Part shown: positions 42,145 through 53,552 of the stretch, in pieces
Layout of the letters: every line of letters starts with the position of its first letter
Position numbering within the stretch: the stretch's first letter is position 1
Notes under the pieces: model-generated
Told to the model about the DNA's origin: nothing
Databases searched by the model: none
The model's input: only the letters and a program-made list of their open reading frames with translations
Position numbers and translations under genes: made by a program
Assembly: GCF_038502225.1 (NCBI RefSeq)
Contig: NC_091372.1
Span: 10,939,642 to 11,003,641, forward strand
Source: Cherax quadricarinatus
Taxonomy: Eukaryota > Arthropoda > Malacostraca > Decapoda > Parastacidae
Length of the DNA stretch: 64,000 bases
Direction of reading: 5' to 3'

Positions 42145-42355
42145 GTCTCGAATTGCTCTGCATACTAAGGGGCTTCCAGCACGCTACTAAGGGGCTTCCG
42201 GTATGCTACTAAGGGGCTTCCAGCATGCTACTAAGGGGCTTCCGGTATGCTACTAAGGGGCTTCCAGCATGCTACTAAGGGGCTTCCAGTATGCACACTT
42301 ACTGTCACACGTCTCTGTACAAATATTGTACCATGCTGGAATAAACAATCTTTCA
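42145..42355 (+). repeat. AAGGGGCTTYC repeat with a 22-bp array
   Basis: Six copies of TACTAAGGGGCTTCCAGCATGC or its GGTATGC variant (42169-42295) lie inside a repeat whose flanks match 7150-7275, ending ACCATGCTGGAATAAAC. Confidence 0.85.
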
Positions 42356-42391
42356 TTTTTATTATTCAATCTTCATTCCTCATCGCCTCAG

Positions 42392-43122
42392 CTGCACACA
42401 ACAAAGACTGACGCTTCTCTTGGGCAGCGGGAAGTATCCAGTGTGGGGAACCGTTCACTCAGTATTTGCTTCTGTTTAGTGTTAAGATGCACGTAAGTTC
42501 CCCGGTCTTTTAATATCATGTTTATTTTTTCCACTGTAATCTACCGTGTCCATAAGTACTACCGCATTTGCTTTGTTTCGTAAGGTGAAGTCCAGGATCT
42601 TTCCTTAATTCATGGTATAACTTAACAAATCTTTGAGGTTAGTTGTGTTGCACAGGTCTGAGTTTTGCTCAATAAATATATTCAACTATTGCACATGTGT
42701 CTTAATCGTCAACTTGTCGGTATTTTATATAATTTTCAAAACAAATTTTACAGGAGCCAGACAATGAGATACTCAGACAGTCTCCTCAACCTGGTCGTAT
42801 TTTCCCAGACGACCACAGAAAGTTGCACTGGTATAGCTCCTTTGTTGATGCTATCGCATCACCTTTGCTTGAGACTGTGGCAGGGTAGGACAGAGTTCTC
42901 CTCCTGGCAGTGAGAGCCTCTCATGTGGAGAATTTTCTATTAAATGTCCTAGTTTTCTTCCTTAGCTCCTTCAGTGACCCTCAGACCATTCATATTAGCG
43001 TAGCCCTTCACCTGGCTGTAATATCCTCACCTCACACAGATTCATCCACGGTACTGGGTCAGTCGATCAGTATATCATGGTTCAACTGGTCAGAGATCAG
43101 AGGGGAAGATCTCAAGGCATAA
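42392..43122 (+). CDS. Candidate small gene, two or three exons
   Basis: Exon a (42392-42492) follows CATCGCCTCAG and ends ATGCAC|GTAAGTTC. Exon b (42754-42884) follows TTTTACAG and reads EPDNEILRQSPQPGRIFPDD, HRKLHWYSSFVDAIASPLLE, TVA, ending GG|GTAGGA. Exon c (42966-43122) follows a pyrimidine tract TTTTCTTCCTTAG and reads SFSDPQTIHISVALHLAVIS, SPHTDSSTVLGQSISISWFN, WSEIRGEDLKA, then TAA. Phases agree at both junctions, the second intron is 81 bp, and AATAAA follows at 43136. The product would be about 98 residues with no recognised family. Exon a overlaps a sequence also found at 43398, so its role as start exon is doubtful. Exons b and c are the better-supported part. Confidence 0.38.
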
Positions 43123-43135
43123 AGACGCGTACAAC

Positions 43136-43141
43136 AATAAA
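43136..43141 (+). terminator. Possible polyadenylation signal AATAAA
   Basis: Fourteen bases after the stop of the candidate gene. A generic signal of low specificity. Confidence 0.3.
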
Positions 43142-43397
43142 ACCTTTGCAAGGACTCCAATGGAAATAAGCCAATCTGACTTTTTTGGGTTATCCCAGGT
43201 TCTCTACGCTGAGGTGATGGCAGCCACAGAAAATATTCAGATAAAGCTACTGTCTTCAAGTGAACAGATGGCAAACGATAGTGTTCAACTATACATGTTT
43301 GAAGAGTCCCAGTAATTGAGGAATAATGTCAACAGTCTAATACTTACGTAGTATGTACTGCGATAACTCCATTTTATAGGCTCCCTGGCCAAGCCTT

Positions 43398-43562
43398 AAG
43401 ACGCACGTAAGTTCCCCTCGTCTTCTAATATCATGTTCATTTTTCCACTATAATCTATCTTGTCCATAATTAATATCACATTTGCTCAAACCTCTGCAGT
43501 AACAATTATCCTCAAAGATTTGTTGATTTATACCGTGAATTAGAAGACAGGGGAACTTCCGT
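43398..43562. repeat. Repeat with inverted ends (CGTAAGTTCCCCTCGTCTTC)
   Basis: Ends CACGTAAGTTCCCCTCGTC and GACAGGGGAACTTCCGTG are inverted. The left ~70 bp match 42488-42560, and the inner CCTCAAAGATTTGTTGATTT segment appears inverted near 42610-42645. It looks like a small rearranged fold-back element. Confidence 0.55.
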
Positions 43563-43795
43563 GCCTTTTCAGTTACATGACCTTAAGTCACCACGTACAT
43601 AGACCGTCCCTCAGAGCTCTCTATCTTATTCTCGACTAGACCTAGGGAACAGGCAGATAGATAGGCCTGGCTGCCACCTTCAGGAGTCTAGAAGATGCAG
43701 GAAATTGCTCCTTATCACCCTGTCTTACCCATAGCTTCAAAGACCCTCGGCTCCCGGATAAAGTGCCCATCCATCTTCTTAAACGAATTAACACA

Positions 43796-43923
<128 letters not shown>

Positions 43924-44109
43924 GTTGCGTAAAGACTGAATTTAATTGCAAATGAATTTACGTAATATTTCTAAGAATTGCACACACAGGGTGACAGTGT
44001 CACAACTTTGTGATCAAGGGGAGGTACAGGCAACCCTGGTTAATTAGTTAAGATGCAAGACTGTGATCACCGGCTAAGAATGTCCCTGGTCAAGAATCCT
44101 TCCACGTGT

Positions 44110-46726
44110 GTTCTGGTGTACTCACCTATTTGTACTCACCTATTTGTGGTTGCAGGGGCCGAGTCACAGCTCCTGGCCCCGCCTCTTCGCTGATTGCTAT
44201 AGGTCCTCTCTCTCCCTGCCCCATGAGCTTTATCATACCTCGCCTTAAAACTATGTATGGTTCCCGCCTCCACTACGGCACTTTCTAGGCTATTCCACGG
44301 TCTGACTACTCTATGATTGAAGAAATACTTCCTAACATCCCTTTGATTCATCTGAGTCTTCAACTTCCAATTGTGACCTCTTGTGTCTGTGTCCCTTCTC
44401 TGGAACATCCCGTCTTTGTCCACCTTGTCTATTCCGCGCAGTATTTTATATGTCGTTATCATGTCTCCCCTGACCCTCCTGTCCTCCAGTGTCGTCAGGC
44501 CGATTTCCCTCAACCTTTCTTCGTAGGACAATCCCCGTAGCTCTGGGACTAGCCTTGTTGCAAACCTTTGCACTTTCTCTAATTTCTTGACGTGCTTGAC
44601 TAGGTGTGGATTCCAAACTGGTGCTGCATACTCCAGTATGGGCCTGACGTAAATGGTATACAGAGTCTTGAACGAATCCTTGCTGAGGTATCGGAACGCT
44701 ATCCGTAGGTTTGCCAGGCGCCCGTATGCTGCAGCAGTTATCTGATTGATGTGCGCCTCAGGAGATATGCTCGGTGTCATACTCACCCCCAGATCTTTTT
44801 CCTTGAGTGAGGTTTGCAGTCTTTAGCCATCTAAACTATATTGTGTCTGCGGTCTTCTTTGCCCTTCCCCAATCTTCATGATTTTGCATTTGGCAGTGTT
44901 AAACTCAAGGAGCCAGTTGCTGGACCAGGCTTGTAGCCTGTCCAGGTCTCTTTGTAGTCCTGCCTGATCCTCATCCGATTTGATTCTTCTCATTAACTTC
45001 ACATCATCTGCAAACAAGGACACTTCTGAGTCTATCCCTTCCGTTATGTCGTTCACATATACCAAGAACAGCACAGGTCCTAGGACTGACCCCTGTGGAA
45101 CCCCGCTTGTCACAAGCGCCCATTCTGACACCTCGTCACGTACCATGACTCGTTGTTGCCTCCCTGTCAGGTATTCTCTGATCCATTGCAGTGCCTTTCC
45201 TGTTATGTGTGCCTGATCCTCTAGCTTTTGCAGTAACCTCTTGTGAGGAACTGTGTCGAAGGCCTTCTTGCAGTCCAAAAAAATGCAGTCGATCCACCCC
45301 TCTCTCTCTTGTCTTACTTCTGTCACCTTGTCATAAAACTCTAGTAGGTTTGTGACACAGGATTTTCCTTCCCTGAAACCGTGCTGGTTGTCAATTATAC
45401 ACTTGTTTCTTTCCAGGTGCTCCACCACTCTCCTCCTGATGACCTTCTCCATGACCTTGCATACTATACACGTTAGTGATACAGGTTTGTAGTTTAGTGC
45501 CTCATGTCTGTCTCCCTTTTTAAAAATTGGGACTACATTTGCCATATTCCATACCTCAGGGAGTTGCCCAGTTTCAAATGATGTGTTGAAGATCTTTGTT
45601 AATGGCACACACAATATCTCTGCTCCCTCTTTAAGGACCCACGGAGAGATGTTGTCTGGTCCCACCGCCTTTGAGGTGTCAAGTTCGCATAGCAGCTTCT
45701 TCACTTCCTCCTTGGTTATATGCACCTCATCCAGCACTTGCTGGTGTACCCCCCTGTTCTGATTTCCTGGAGTCCTACTGGTTTCCACTGTAAATACTTC
45801 TTTAAATCTCGTGTTGAGCTCCTGACATACCTCTCGGTCGTTTCTTGTGAATTCCCCATCACCCTTCCTCAGTCTGATTACCTGGTCCTTGACTGTTGAT
45901 TTCCTCCTGATGTGGCTGTACAACAGCTTCGGGTCAGTCTTGACTTTCGATGCTATGTCATTTTCATATTGTCGCTGAGCCTCCCTTCTTATCTGTGCAT
46001 ATTCGTTTCTGACTCTTCGGCTAATCTCTTTATTTTCCTGAGTTCTCTGTCTTCTGTACCTTTTCCATTCTCTAGTACACCTAGTTTTTGCCTCCCTACA
46101 CCTTTGGGTGAACCAAGGACTCGTTCTGTTCTTCCCATTATTTCTGTTTCCCTTGGGAACAAACCTCTCCTCTGCCTCCTTGCATTTTGTTGCCACATAG
46201 TCCATCATTTCTTGTACTGGTTTTCCTATCAGTTCCCTCTCCCACTGAATGGCTTGAAGGAAGTCTCTCATGCCTGAGTAGTTCCCCCTTTTGTAGTTTG
46301 GTTTTTCCCAGCCTATTCCTGCTACTCTCTCCACTTGGAGCTCAACTATGTAGTCGAAGCACAGAACCACATGATCACTAGCTCCCAGGGGCCTTTCATA
46401 CAAGATATCCTCGATGTCTGAACTACTCAAGGTGAATACAAGGTCCAGTCTTGCTGGTTCATCTTCTCCTCTCTCTCTGGTAGTGTCTCTAACATGTTGA
46501 TGCATGAAGTTTTCCAGTACTACGTCCATCATCTTGGCTCTCCATGTTTCGGGACCCCCATGGGGCTCCAGGTTTTCCCAGTCAATTTCCTTGTGATTGA
46601 AATCACCCATAACTAGTAACTTTGCTCCCCCCATGTGTGCTCTCCTGGCCACCTCGGCTAGTGTGTCGACCATGGCTCTGTTGCTCTCATCGTATTCTTT
46701 CTTCTCTTGGTCTCCTGCAGTTCTGT

Positions 46727-46728
<2 letters not shown>
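44110..46728 (-). pseudogene. LINE-E: CR1-like retrotransposon, nearly intact from mid-endonuclease, one stop
   Basis: One minus-strand frame runs from the endonuclease (LLVMGDFNHKEIDWEN, LDLVFTLSSSDIED, GASDHVVLCFD) through the reverse transcriptase (GPDNISPWVLKEG, VVPIFKKGDRHEALNYKPVS, IFLDCKKAFDTVPH, TSGVPQGSVLGPVLFLVYVN, SLFADDVKL with the catalytic DD) to YSLDG. It stops at TAA (44825-44823) and continues in the same frame with DLGVSMTPSISPEAHINQIT, YVRPILEYAAPVWNPH, LEKVQRFATRLVPEL and RVVRPWNSLESAVVEAGTIH to the end. A single nonsense codon is thus the only break in about 860 codons. The 5' end is cut within the endonuclease and abuts a (CA)n run. The 3' tail is TTAGGTGAGT-like (CAACCACAAATAGGTGAGTA). 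Confidence 0.92.

Positions 46729-46772
<44 letters not shown>
46729..46772. repeat. (GT)n microsatellite, tail of LINE-E copy 2
   Basis: On the minus strand this (CA)n run follows GGTGAGGTAAGTACACAAAC, the 3' end of the second LINE-E copy. Confidence 0.93.
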
Positions 46773-47190
46773 TGTACTTACCTCACCTAATTGTGGTTGC
46801 AGGGGACGAAACTCAGCTCCTGGCCCCGCCTCTTCACTGATCGCTACTAAGTCTTCTCTCTCTCTCTCTGCTTCCTGAACTTTGTTATACCTCGTCTTAA
46901 AGCTATGTATGGTTCCTGCCTCCACTACGTCACTTGCTAGACTATTCCACTTCCTGACAACTCTGTGGCTGAAGAAATACTTCCTAACATCCCTGTGACT
47001 CGTCTGAGTCTTCAGCTTCCAACTGTGACCCCTTGTTTCTGTGTCCCCTCTCTGGAACAATCTGTCTCTGTCCACCTTGTCTATTCCACGCAGTATTTTG
47101 TATGTCGTTATCATGTCTCCCCTGACCCTCCTATCCTCCAGTGTCTTCAGTCCGATTTCCCTCAACCTTTCCTCGTAGGACATTACCCTG

Positions 47191-47192
<2 letters not shown>
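46773..47192 (-). pseudogene. LINE-E copy 2, 3' end only
   Basis: Encodes SYEERLREIGLKTLEDRRVR, GDMITTYKILRGIDKVDRDR, VVRKWNSLASDVVEAGTIHS on the minus strand, then the 3' UTR. It is truncated at the LRVMSYEERL block, where a (CA)n run begins. Confidence 0.88.
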
Positions 47193-47285
<93 letters not shown>

Positions 47286-47293
47286 TGTGTGTG
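47193..47293. repeat. (GT)n microsatellite, tail of LINE-E copy 3
   Basis: About 100 bp of GT with one TTT interruption. On the minus strand it is the (CA)n tail of copy 3. Confidence 0.96.
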
Positions 47294-47724
47294 TACTCAC
47301 CTATTTGTGGTTGCAAATGTCGGGTCATAGCTCCTGGCCTCGCCTCTTCACTGGTCTCTTCCAAGTCCACTCTCTCCCTGCTCCCTGAACTTACCATACC
47401 TTTTCTTAAAGTTATGTATGGATCCTGCCTCCACCTCGTTACTCTCCAGACTGTTCCACATCCTGACAGGCTTCCAGCCTGTCCAGATCCCTTTGTAGTC
47501 CTACCTGATCCTCGTCTCACTGAATCTTCCTCCTTAACTTCACATCGTCCCCAAACAGGGACGCCCCTGAAACTATCCCTTCCACATATACCAGAAACAG
47601 CATCGGTCCTAGGACTGATCCTTGTGGAACTCCACTTGACACATGCGCCCACTCTGACACCTAATATCAACACTCGTTGTTTTCTTCCTGTCAAATATTC
47701 CTTAATCCATTCTACTATTCCTGC
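47294..47724 (-). pseudogene. LINE-E copy 3, internally deleted
   Basis: The minus strand shows EWIKEYLTGRKQRVLI (the reverse-transcriptase block before TSGVPQG), then shifted remnants of the following blocks, then the 3' UTR, with the middle deleted near 47470. Its 5' edge is the first unit of the 21-bp array. Confidence 0.82.
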
Positions 47725-50700
47725 CTGGGTTATTCCATCTATCATCTGGGTTATTCCATCTACCATCTGGGTTATTCCATCTATCATCTGGGTTATTCCA
47801 TCTATCATCTGGGTTATTCCATCTATCATCTGGGTTATTCCATCTATCATCTGGGTTATTCCATCTATCATCTGGGTTATTCCATCTACCATCTGGGTTA
47901 TTCCATCTATCATCTGGGTTATTCCATCTATCATCTGGGTTATTCCATCTATCATCTGGGTTATTCCATCTATCATCTGGGTTATTCCATCTATCATCTG
48001 AGTTATTCCATCTACCATCTGAGTTATTCCATCTACCATCTGGGTTATTACATCTATCATCTGGGTTATTACATCTACCATCTGAGTTATTCCATCTACC
48101 ATCTGGGTTATTACATCTATCATCTGGGTTATTCCATCTACCATCTGAGTTATTCCATCTACCATCTGGGTTATTACATCTATCATCTGGGTTATTACAT
48201 CTACCATCTGAGTTATTCCATCTACCATCTGGGTTATTACATCTATCATCTGGGTTATTACATCTACCATCTGGGTTATTCAATCTATCATCTGGGTTAT
48301 TACATCTACCATCTGGGTTATTACATCTATCATCTGGGTTATTCCATCTACCATCTGAGTTATTCCATCTACCATCTGGGTTATTACATCTATCATCTGG
48401 GTTATTACATCTACCATCTGAGTTATTCCATCTACCATCTGGGTTATTACATCTATCATCTGGGTTATTACATCTACCATCTGGGTTATTCCATCTATCA
48501 TCTGGGTTATTCCATCTATCATCTGGGTTATTCCATCTATCATCTGGGTTATTCCATCTATCATCTGAGTTATTCCATCTACCATCTGAGTTATTCCATC
48601 TACCATCTGGGTTATTACATCTATCATCTGGGTTATTACATCTACCATCTGAGTTATTCCATCTACCATCTGGGTTATTACATCTATCATCTGGGTTATT
48701 ACATCTACCATCTGGGTTATTACATCTATCATCTGGGTTATTACATCTATCATCTGGGTTATTACATCTATCATCTGGGTTATTACGTCTATCATCTGGG
48801 TTATTACATCTATCATCTGGGTTATTACATCTATCATCTGGGTTATTACATCTACCATCTGAGTTATTCCATCTACCATCTGGGTTATTACATCTATCAT
48901 CTGGGTTATTACATCTACCATCTGGGTTATTACATCTATCATCTGGGTTATTACATCTACCATCTGGGTTATTACATCTATCATCTGGGTTATTACATCT
49001 ATCATCTGGGTTATTACATCTATCATCTGGGTTATTACATCTATCATCTGGGTTATTACATCTATCATCTGGGTTATTACATCTACCATCTGGGTTATTA
49101 CATCTATCATCTGGGTTATTACATCTATCATCTGAGTTATTACATCTATTATCTGGGTTATTACATCTATTATCTGGGTTATTACATCTATTATCTGGGT
49201 TATTACATCTATTATCTGGGTTATTACATCTATTATCTGGGTTATTACATCTATCATCTGGGTTATTACATCTATCATCTGGGTTATTACATCTATCATC
49301 TGGGTTATTACATCTATCATCTGGGTTATTACATCTATCATCTGGGTTATTACATCTATCATCTGGGTTATTACATCTATCATCTGGGTTATTACATCTA
49401 TCATCTGGGTTATTACATCTATCATCTGGGTTATTACATCTATCATCTGGGTTATTACATCTATCATCTGGGTTATTACATCTATCATCTGGGTTATTAC
49501 ATCTATCATCTGGGTTATTACATCTATCATCTGGGTTATTACATCTATCATCTGAGTTATTACATCTATTATCTGGGTTATTACATCTATTATCTGGGTT
49601 ATTACATCTATTATCTGGGTTATTACATCTATCATCTGGGTTATTACATCTATCATCTGGGATCTTACATCTATCATCTGGGTTATTACATCTATTATCT
49701 GGGTTATTCCATCTATTATCTGGGTTATTACATCTATTATCTGGGTTATTACATCTATTATCTGGGTTATTACATCTATTATCTGGGTTATTACATCTAT
49801 CATCTGGGTTATTACATCTATTATCTGGGTTATTACATCTATTATCTGGGTTATTACATCTATTATCTGGGTTATTCCATCTATCATCTGGGTTATTACA
49901 TCTACCATCTGGGTTATTACATCTATCATCTGGGTTATTACGCCTATCATCTGGGTTATTACATCTATCATCTGGGTTATTACATCTATCATCTGGGTTA
50001 TTACATCTATTATCTGGGTTATTACATCTATCATCTGAGTTATTCCATCTATCATCTGGGTTATTACATCTACCATCTGGGTTATTACATCTATTATCTG
50101 GGTTATTACATCTATAATCTGGGTTATTACATCTATTATCTGGGTTATTACATCTATCATCTGGGTTATTACATCTATCATCTGGGTTATTACATCTATT
50201 ATCTGGGTTATTCCATCTATTATCTGGGTTATTACATCTATTATCTGGGTTATTACATCTATCATCTGGGATCTTACATCTATCATCTGGGTTATTACAT
50301 CTATTATCTGGGTTATTCCATCTATTATCTGGGTTATTACATCTATCATCTGGGTTATTACATCTATCATCTGGGTTATTACATCTACCATCTGGGTTAT
50401 TACATCTATCATCTGGGATCTTACATCTATCATCTGGGTTATTACATCTACCATCTGGGTTATTACATCTATTATCTGGGTTATTACATCTATAATCTGG
50501 GTTATTACATCTATTATCTGGGTTATTACATCTATCATCTGGGTTATTACATCTATCATCTGGGTTATTACATCTACCATCTGGGTTATTACATCTATCA
50601 TCTGGGATCTTACATCTATCATCTGGGTTATTACATCTATTATCTGGGTTATTACATCTATCATCTGGGATCTTACATCTATCATCTGGGTTATTACATC

Positions 50701-53478
50701 TATTATCTGGGTTATTACATCTATCATCTGGGATCTTACATCTATCATCTGGGTTATTACATCTATTATCTGGGTTATTCCATCTATTATCTGGGTTATT
50801 ACATCTATTATCTGGGTTATTACATCTATTATCTGGGTTATTCCATCTATTATCTGGGTTATTCCATCTATTATCTGGGTTATTACATCTATTATCTGGG
50901 TTATTACATCTATTATCTGGGTTATTACATCTATCATCTGGGTTATTACATCTATTATCTGGGTTATTACATCTATTATCTGGGTTATTACATCTATCAT
51001 CTGGGTTATTACATCTATTATCTGGGTTATTACATCTATTATCTGGGTTATTACATCTATTATCTGGGTTATTCCATCTATCATCTGGGTTATTCCATCT
51101 ATTATCTGGGTTATTACATCTATCATCTGGGTTATTACATCTATCATCTGGGTTATTACGTCTATCATCTGGGTTATTACATCTATCATCTGGGTTATTA
51201 CATCTATCATCTGGGTTATTACATCTATCATCTGGGTTATTCCATCTATTATCTGGGTTATTACGTCTATCATCTGGGTTATTACGTCTATCATCTGGGT
51301 TATTACATCTATTATCTGGGTTATTACATCTATTATCTGGGTTATTACATCTATTATCTGGGTTATTACATCTATTATCTGGGTTATTCCATCTATTATC
51401 TGGGTTATTCCATCTATCATCTGGGTTATTACATCTATCATCTGGGTTATTCCATCTATCATCTGGGTTATTACATCTATCATCTGGGTTATTACATCTA
51501 TTATCTGGGTTATTCCATCTATCATCTGGGTTATTCCATCTATTATCTGGGTTATTACATCTATCATCTGGGTTATTACATCTATCATCTGGGTTATTAC
51601 GTCTATCATCTGGGTTATTACATCTATCATCTGGGTTATTACATCTATCATCTGGGTTATTACATCTATCATCTGGGTTATTACATCTATCATCTGGGTT
51701 ATTACATCTATCATCTGGGTTATTACATCTATCATCTGGGTTATTACGTCTATCATCTGGGTTATTACATCTATTATCTGGGTTATTCCATCTATCATCT
51801 GGGTTATTACGTCTATCATCTGGGTTATTACATCTATCATCTGAGTTATTACATCTATCATCTGGGTTATTACGTCTATCATCTGGGTTATTACATCTAT
51901 CATCTGGGTTATTACATCTATTATCTGGGTTATTACATCTATTATCTGGGTTATTACATCTATCATCTGGGTTATTACATCTATCATCTGAGTTATTACA
52001 TCTATCATCTGGGTTATTACATCTATCATCTGGGTTATTACATCTATCATCTGGGTTATTACATCTATCATCTGAGTTATTACGTCTATCATCTGGGTTA
52101 TTCCATCTATCATCTGGGTTATTACATCTATCATCTGGGTTATTACATCTATCATCTGGGTTATTACATCTATCATCTGGGTTATTACATCTATCATCTG
52201 GGTTATTACATCTATCATCTGGGTTATTACGTCTATCATCTGGGTTATTACATCTATCATCTGGGTTATTACATCTATTATCTGGGTTATTACATCTATT
52301 ATCTGGGTTATTACATCTATCATCTGGGTTATTACATCTATCATCTGAGTTATTACATCTATCATCTGGGTTATTACATCTATCATCTGGGTTATTACAT
52401 CTATCATCTGGGTTATTACATCTATCATCTGAGTTATTACGTCTATCATCTGGGTTATTCCATCTATCATCTGGGTTATTACATCTATCATCTGGGTTAT
52501 TACATCTATTATCTGGGTTATTCCATCTATCATCTGGGTTATTCCATCTATTATCTGGGTTATTACATCTATCATCTGGGTTATTACATCTATCATCTGG
52601 GTTATTACGTCTATCATCTGGGTTATTACATCTATCATCTGGGTTATTACATCTATCATCTGGGTTATTACATCTATCATCTGGGTTATTACATCTATCA
52701 TCTGGGTTATTACATCTATCATCTGGGTTATTACATCTATCATCTGGGTTATTACATCTATCATCTGGGTTATTACATCTATCATCTGGGTTATTACATC
52801 TATCATCTGGGTTATTACATCTATCATCTGGGTTATTACATCTATCATCTGGGTTATTACATCTATCATCTGGGTTATTACGTCTATCATCTGGGTTATT
52901 ACATCTATCATCTGGGTTATTACATCTATCATCTGGGTTATTACATCTATCATCTGGGTTATTACATCTATCATCTGGGTTATTACGTCTATCATCTGGG
53001 TTATTACATCTATCATCTGAGTTATTACATCTATCATCTGGGTTATTACATCTATCATCTGAGTTATTACATCTATCATCTGGGTTATTCCATCTATTAT
53101 CTGGGTTATTACATCTATCATCTGGGTTATTACATCTATCATCTGAGTTATTACATCTATCATCTGGGTTATTACATCTATTATCTGGGTTATTACATCT
53201 ATCATCTGGGTTATTACATCTATTATCTGGGTTATTACATCTATCATCTGGGTTATTACGTCTATCATCTGGGTTATTACATCTATCATCTGGGTCATTC
53301 CATCTATCATCTGGGTTATTACATCTATCATCTGGGTTATTACATCTATCATCTGGGTTATTACATCTACCATCTGGGTTATTACATCTATCATCTGGGT
53401 CATTCCATCTATCATCTGGGTTATTACATCTATCATCTGGGTTATTACATCTATCATCTGGGTTATTCCAGTTATCAT
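47725..53478. repeat. 21-bp satellite, block 1 (about 274 units)
   Basis: The unit is GGGTTATTACATCTATCATCT, with recurrent variants: TTCCATC, ACCATCT, ATTATCT, TACGTC, GAGTTATT and GGATCTTACATC. Variants are spaced in multiples of 21, and the GGATCTTAC variant appears at about 49661, 50271, 50417, 50606, 50669 and 50732, including 63-bp spacings that suggest higher-order copying. All frames that happen to lack stops stay open for thousands of bases (+ LGYYIYH, - VITQMID). These are not proposed as genes. Confidence 0.97.
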
Positions 53479-53552
53479 CCAGAGGCCTACTGGCCTCGTA
53501 TGGGCCAGTAGGCCTTCTGCAGTGTTCCTACATTCTTATGTTCTTATGTTCT
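53479..53552 (-). mobile_element. LINE-A 3' tail inside the satellite
   Basis: CAGAGGCCTACTGGCCTCG, GTAGGCCTTCTGCAGTGTTC and ATTCTTATGTTCTTATGTTC match the 3' end of LINE-A near 950-1010. It separates the two satellite subfamilies. Confidence 0.85.

Noticed and set aside
45912..46277. 121-codon plus-strand hydrophobic protein
   Set aside because: Antisense shadow of the LINE-E frame.
47725..53478. Telomeric repeat because GGGTTA occurs in every unit
   Set aside because: GGGTTA is only six of 21 bases and arthropod telomeres use TTAGG. Coincidence.
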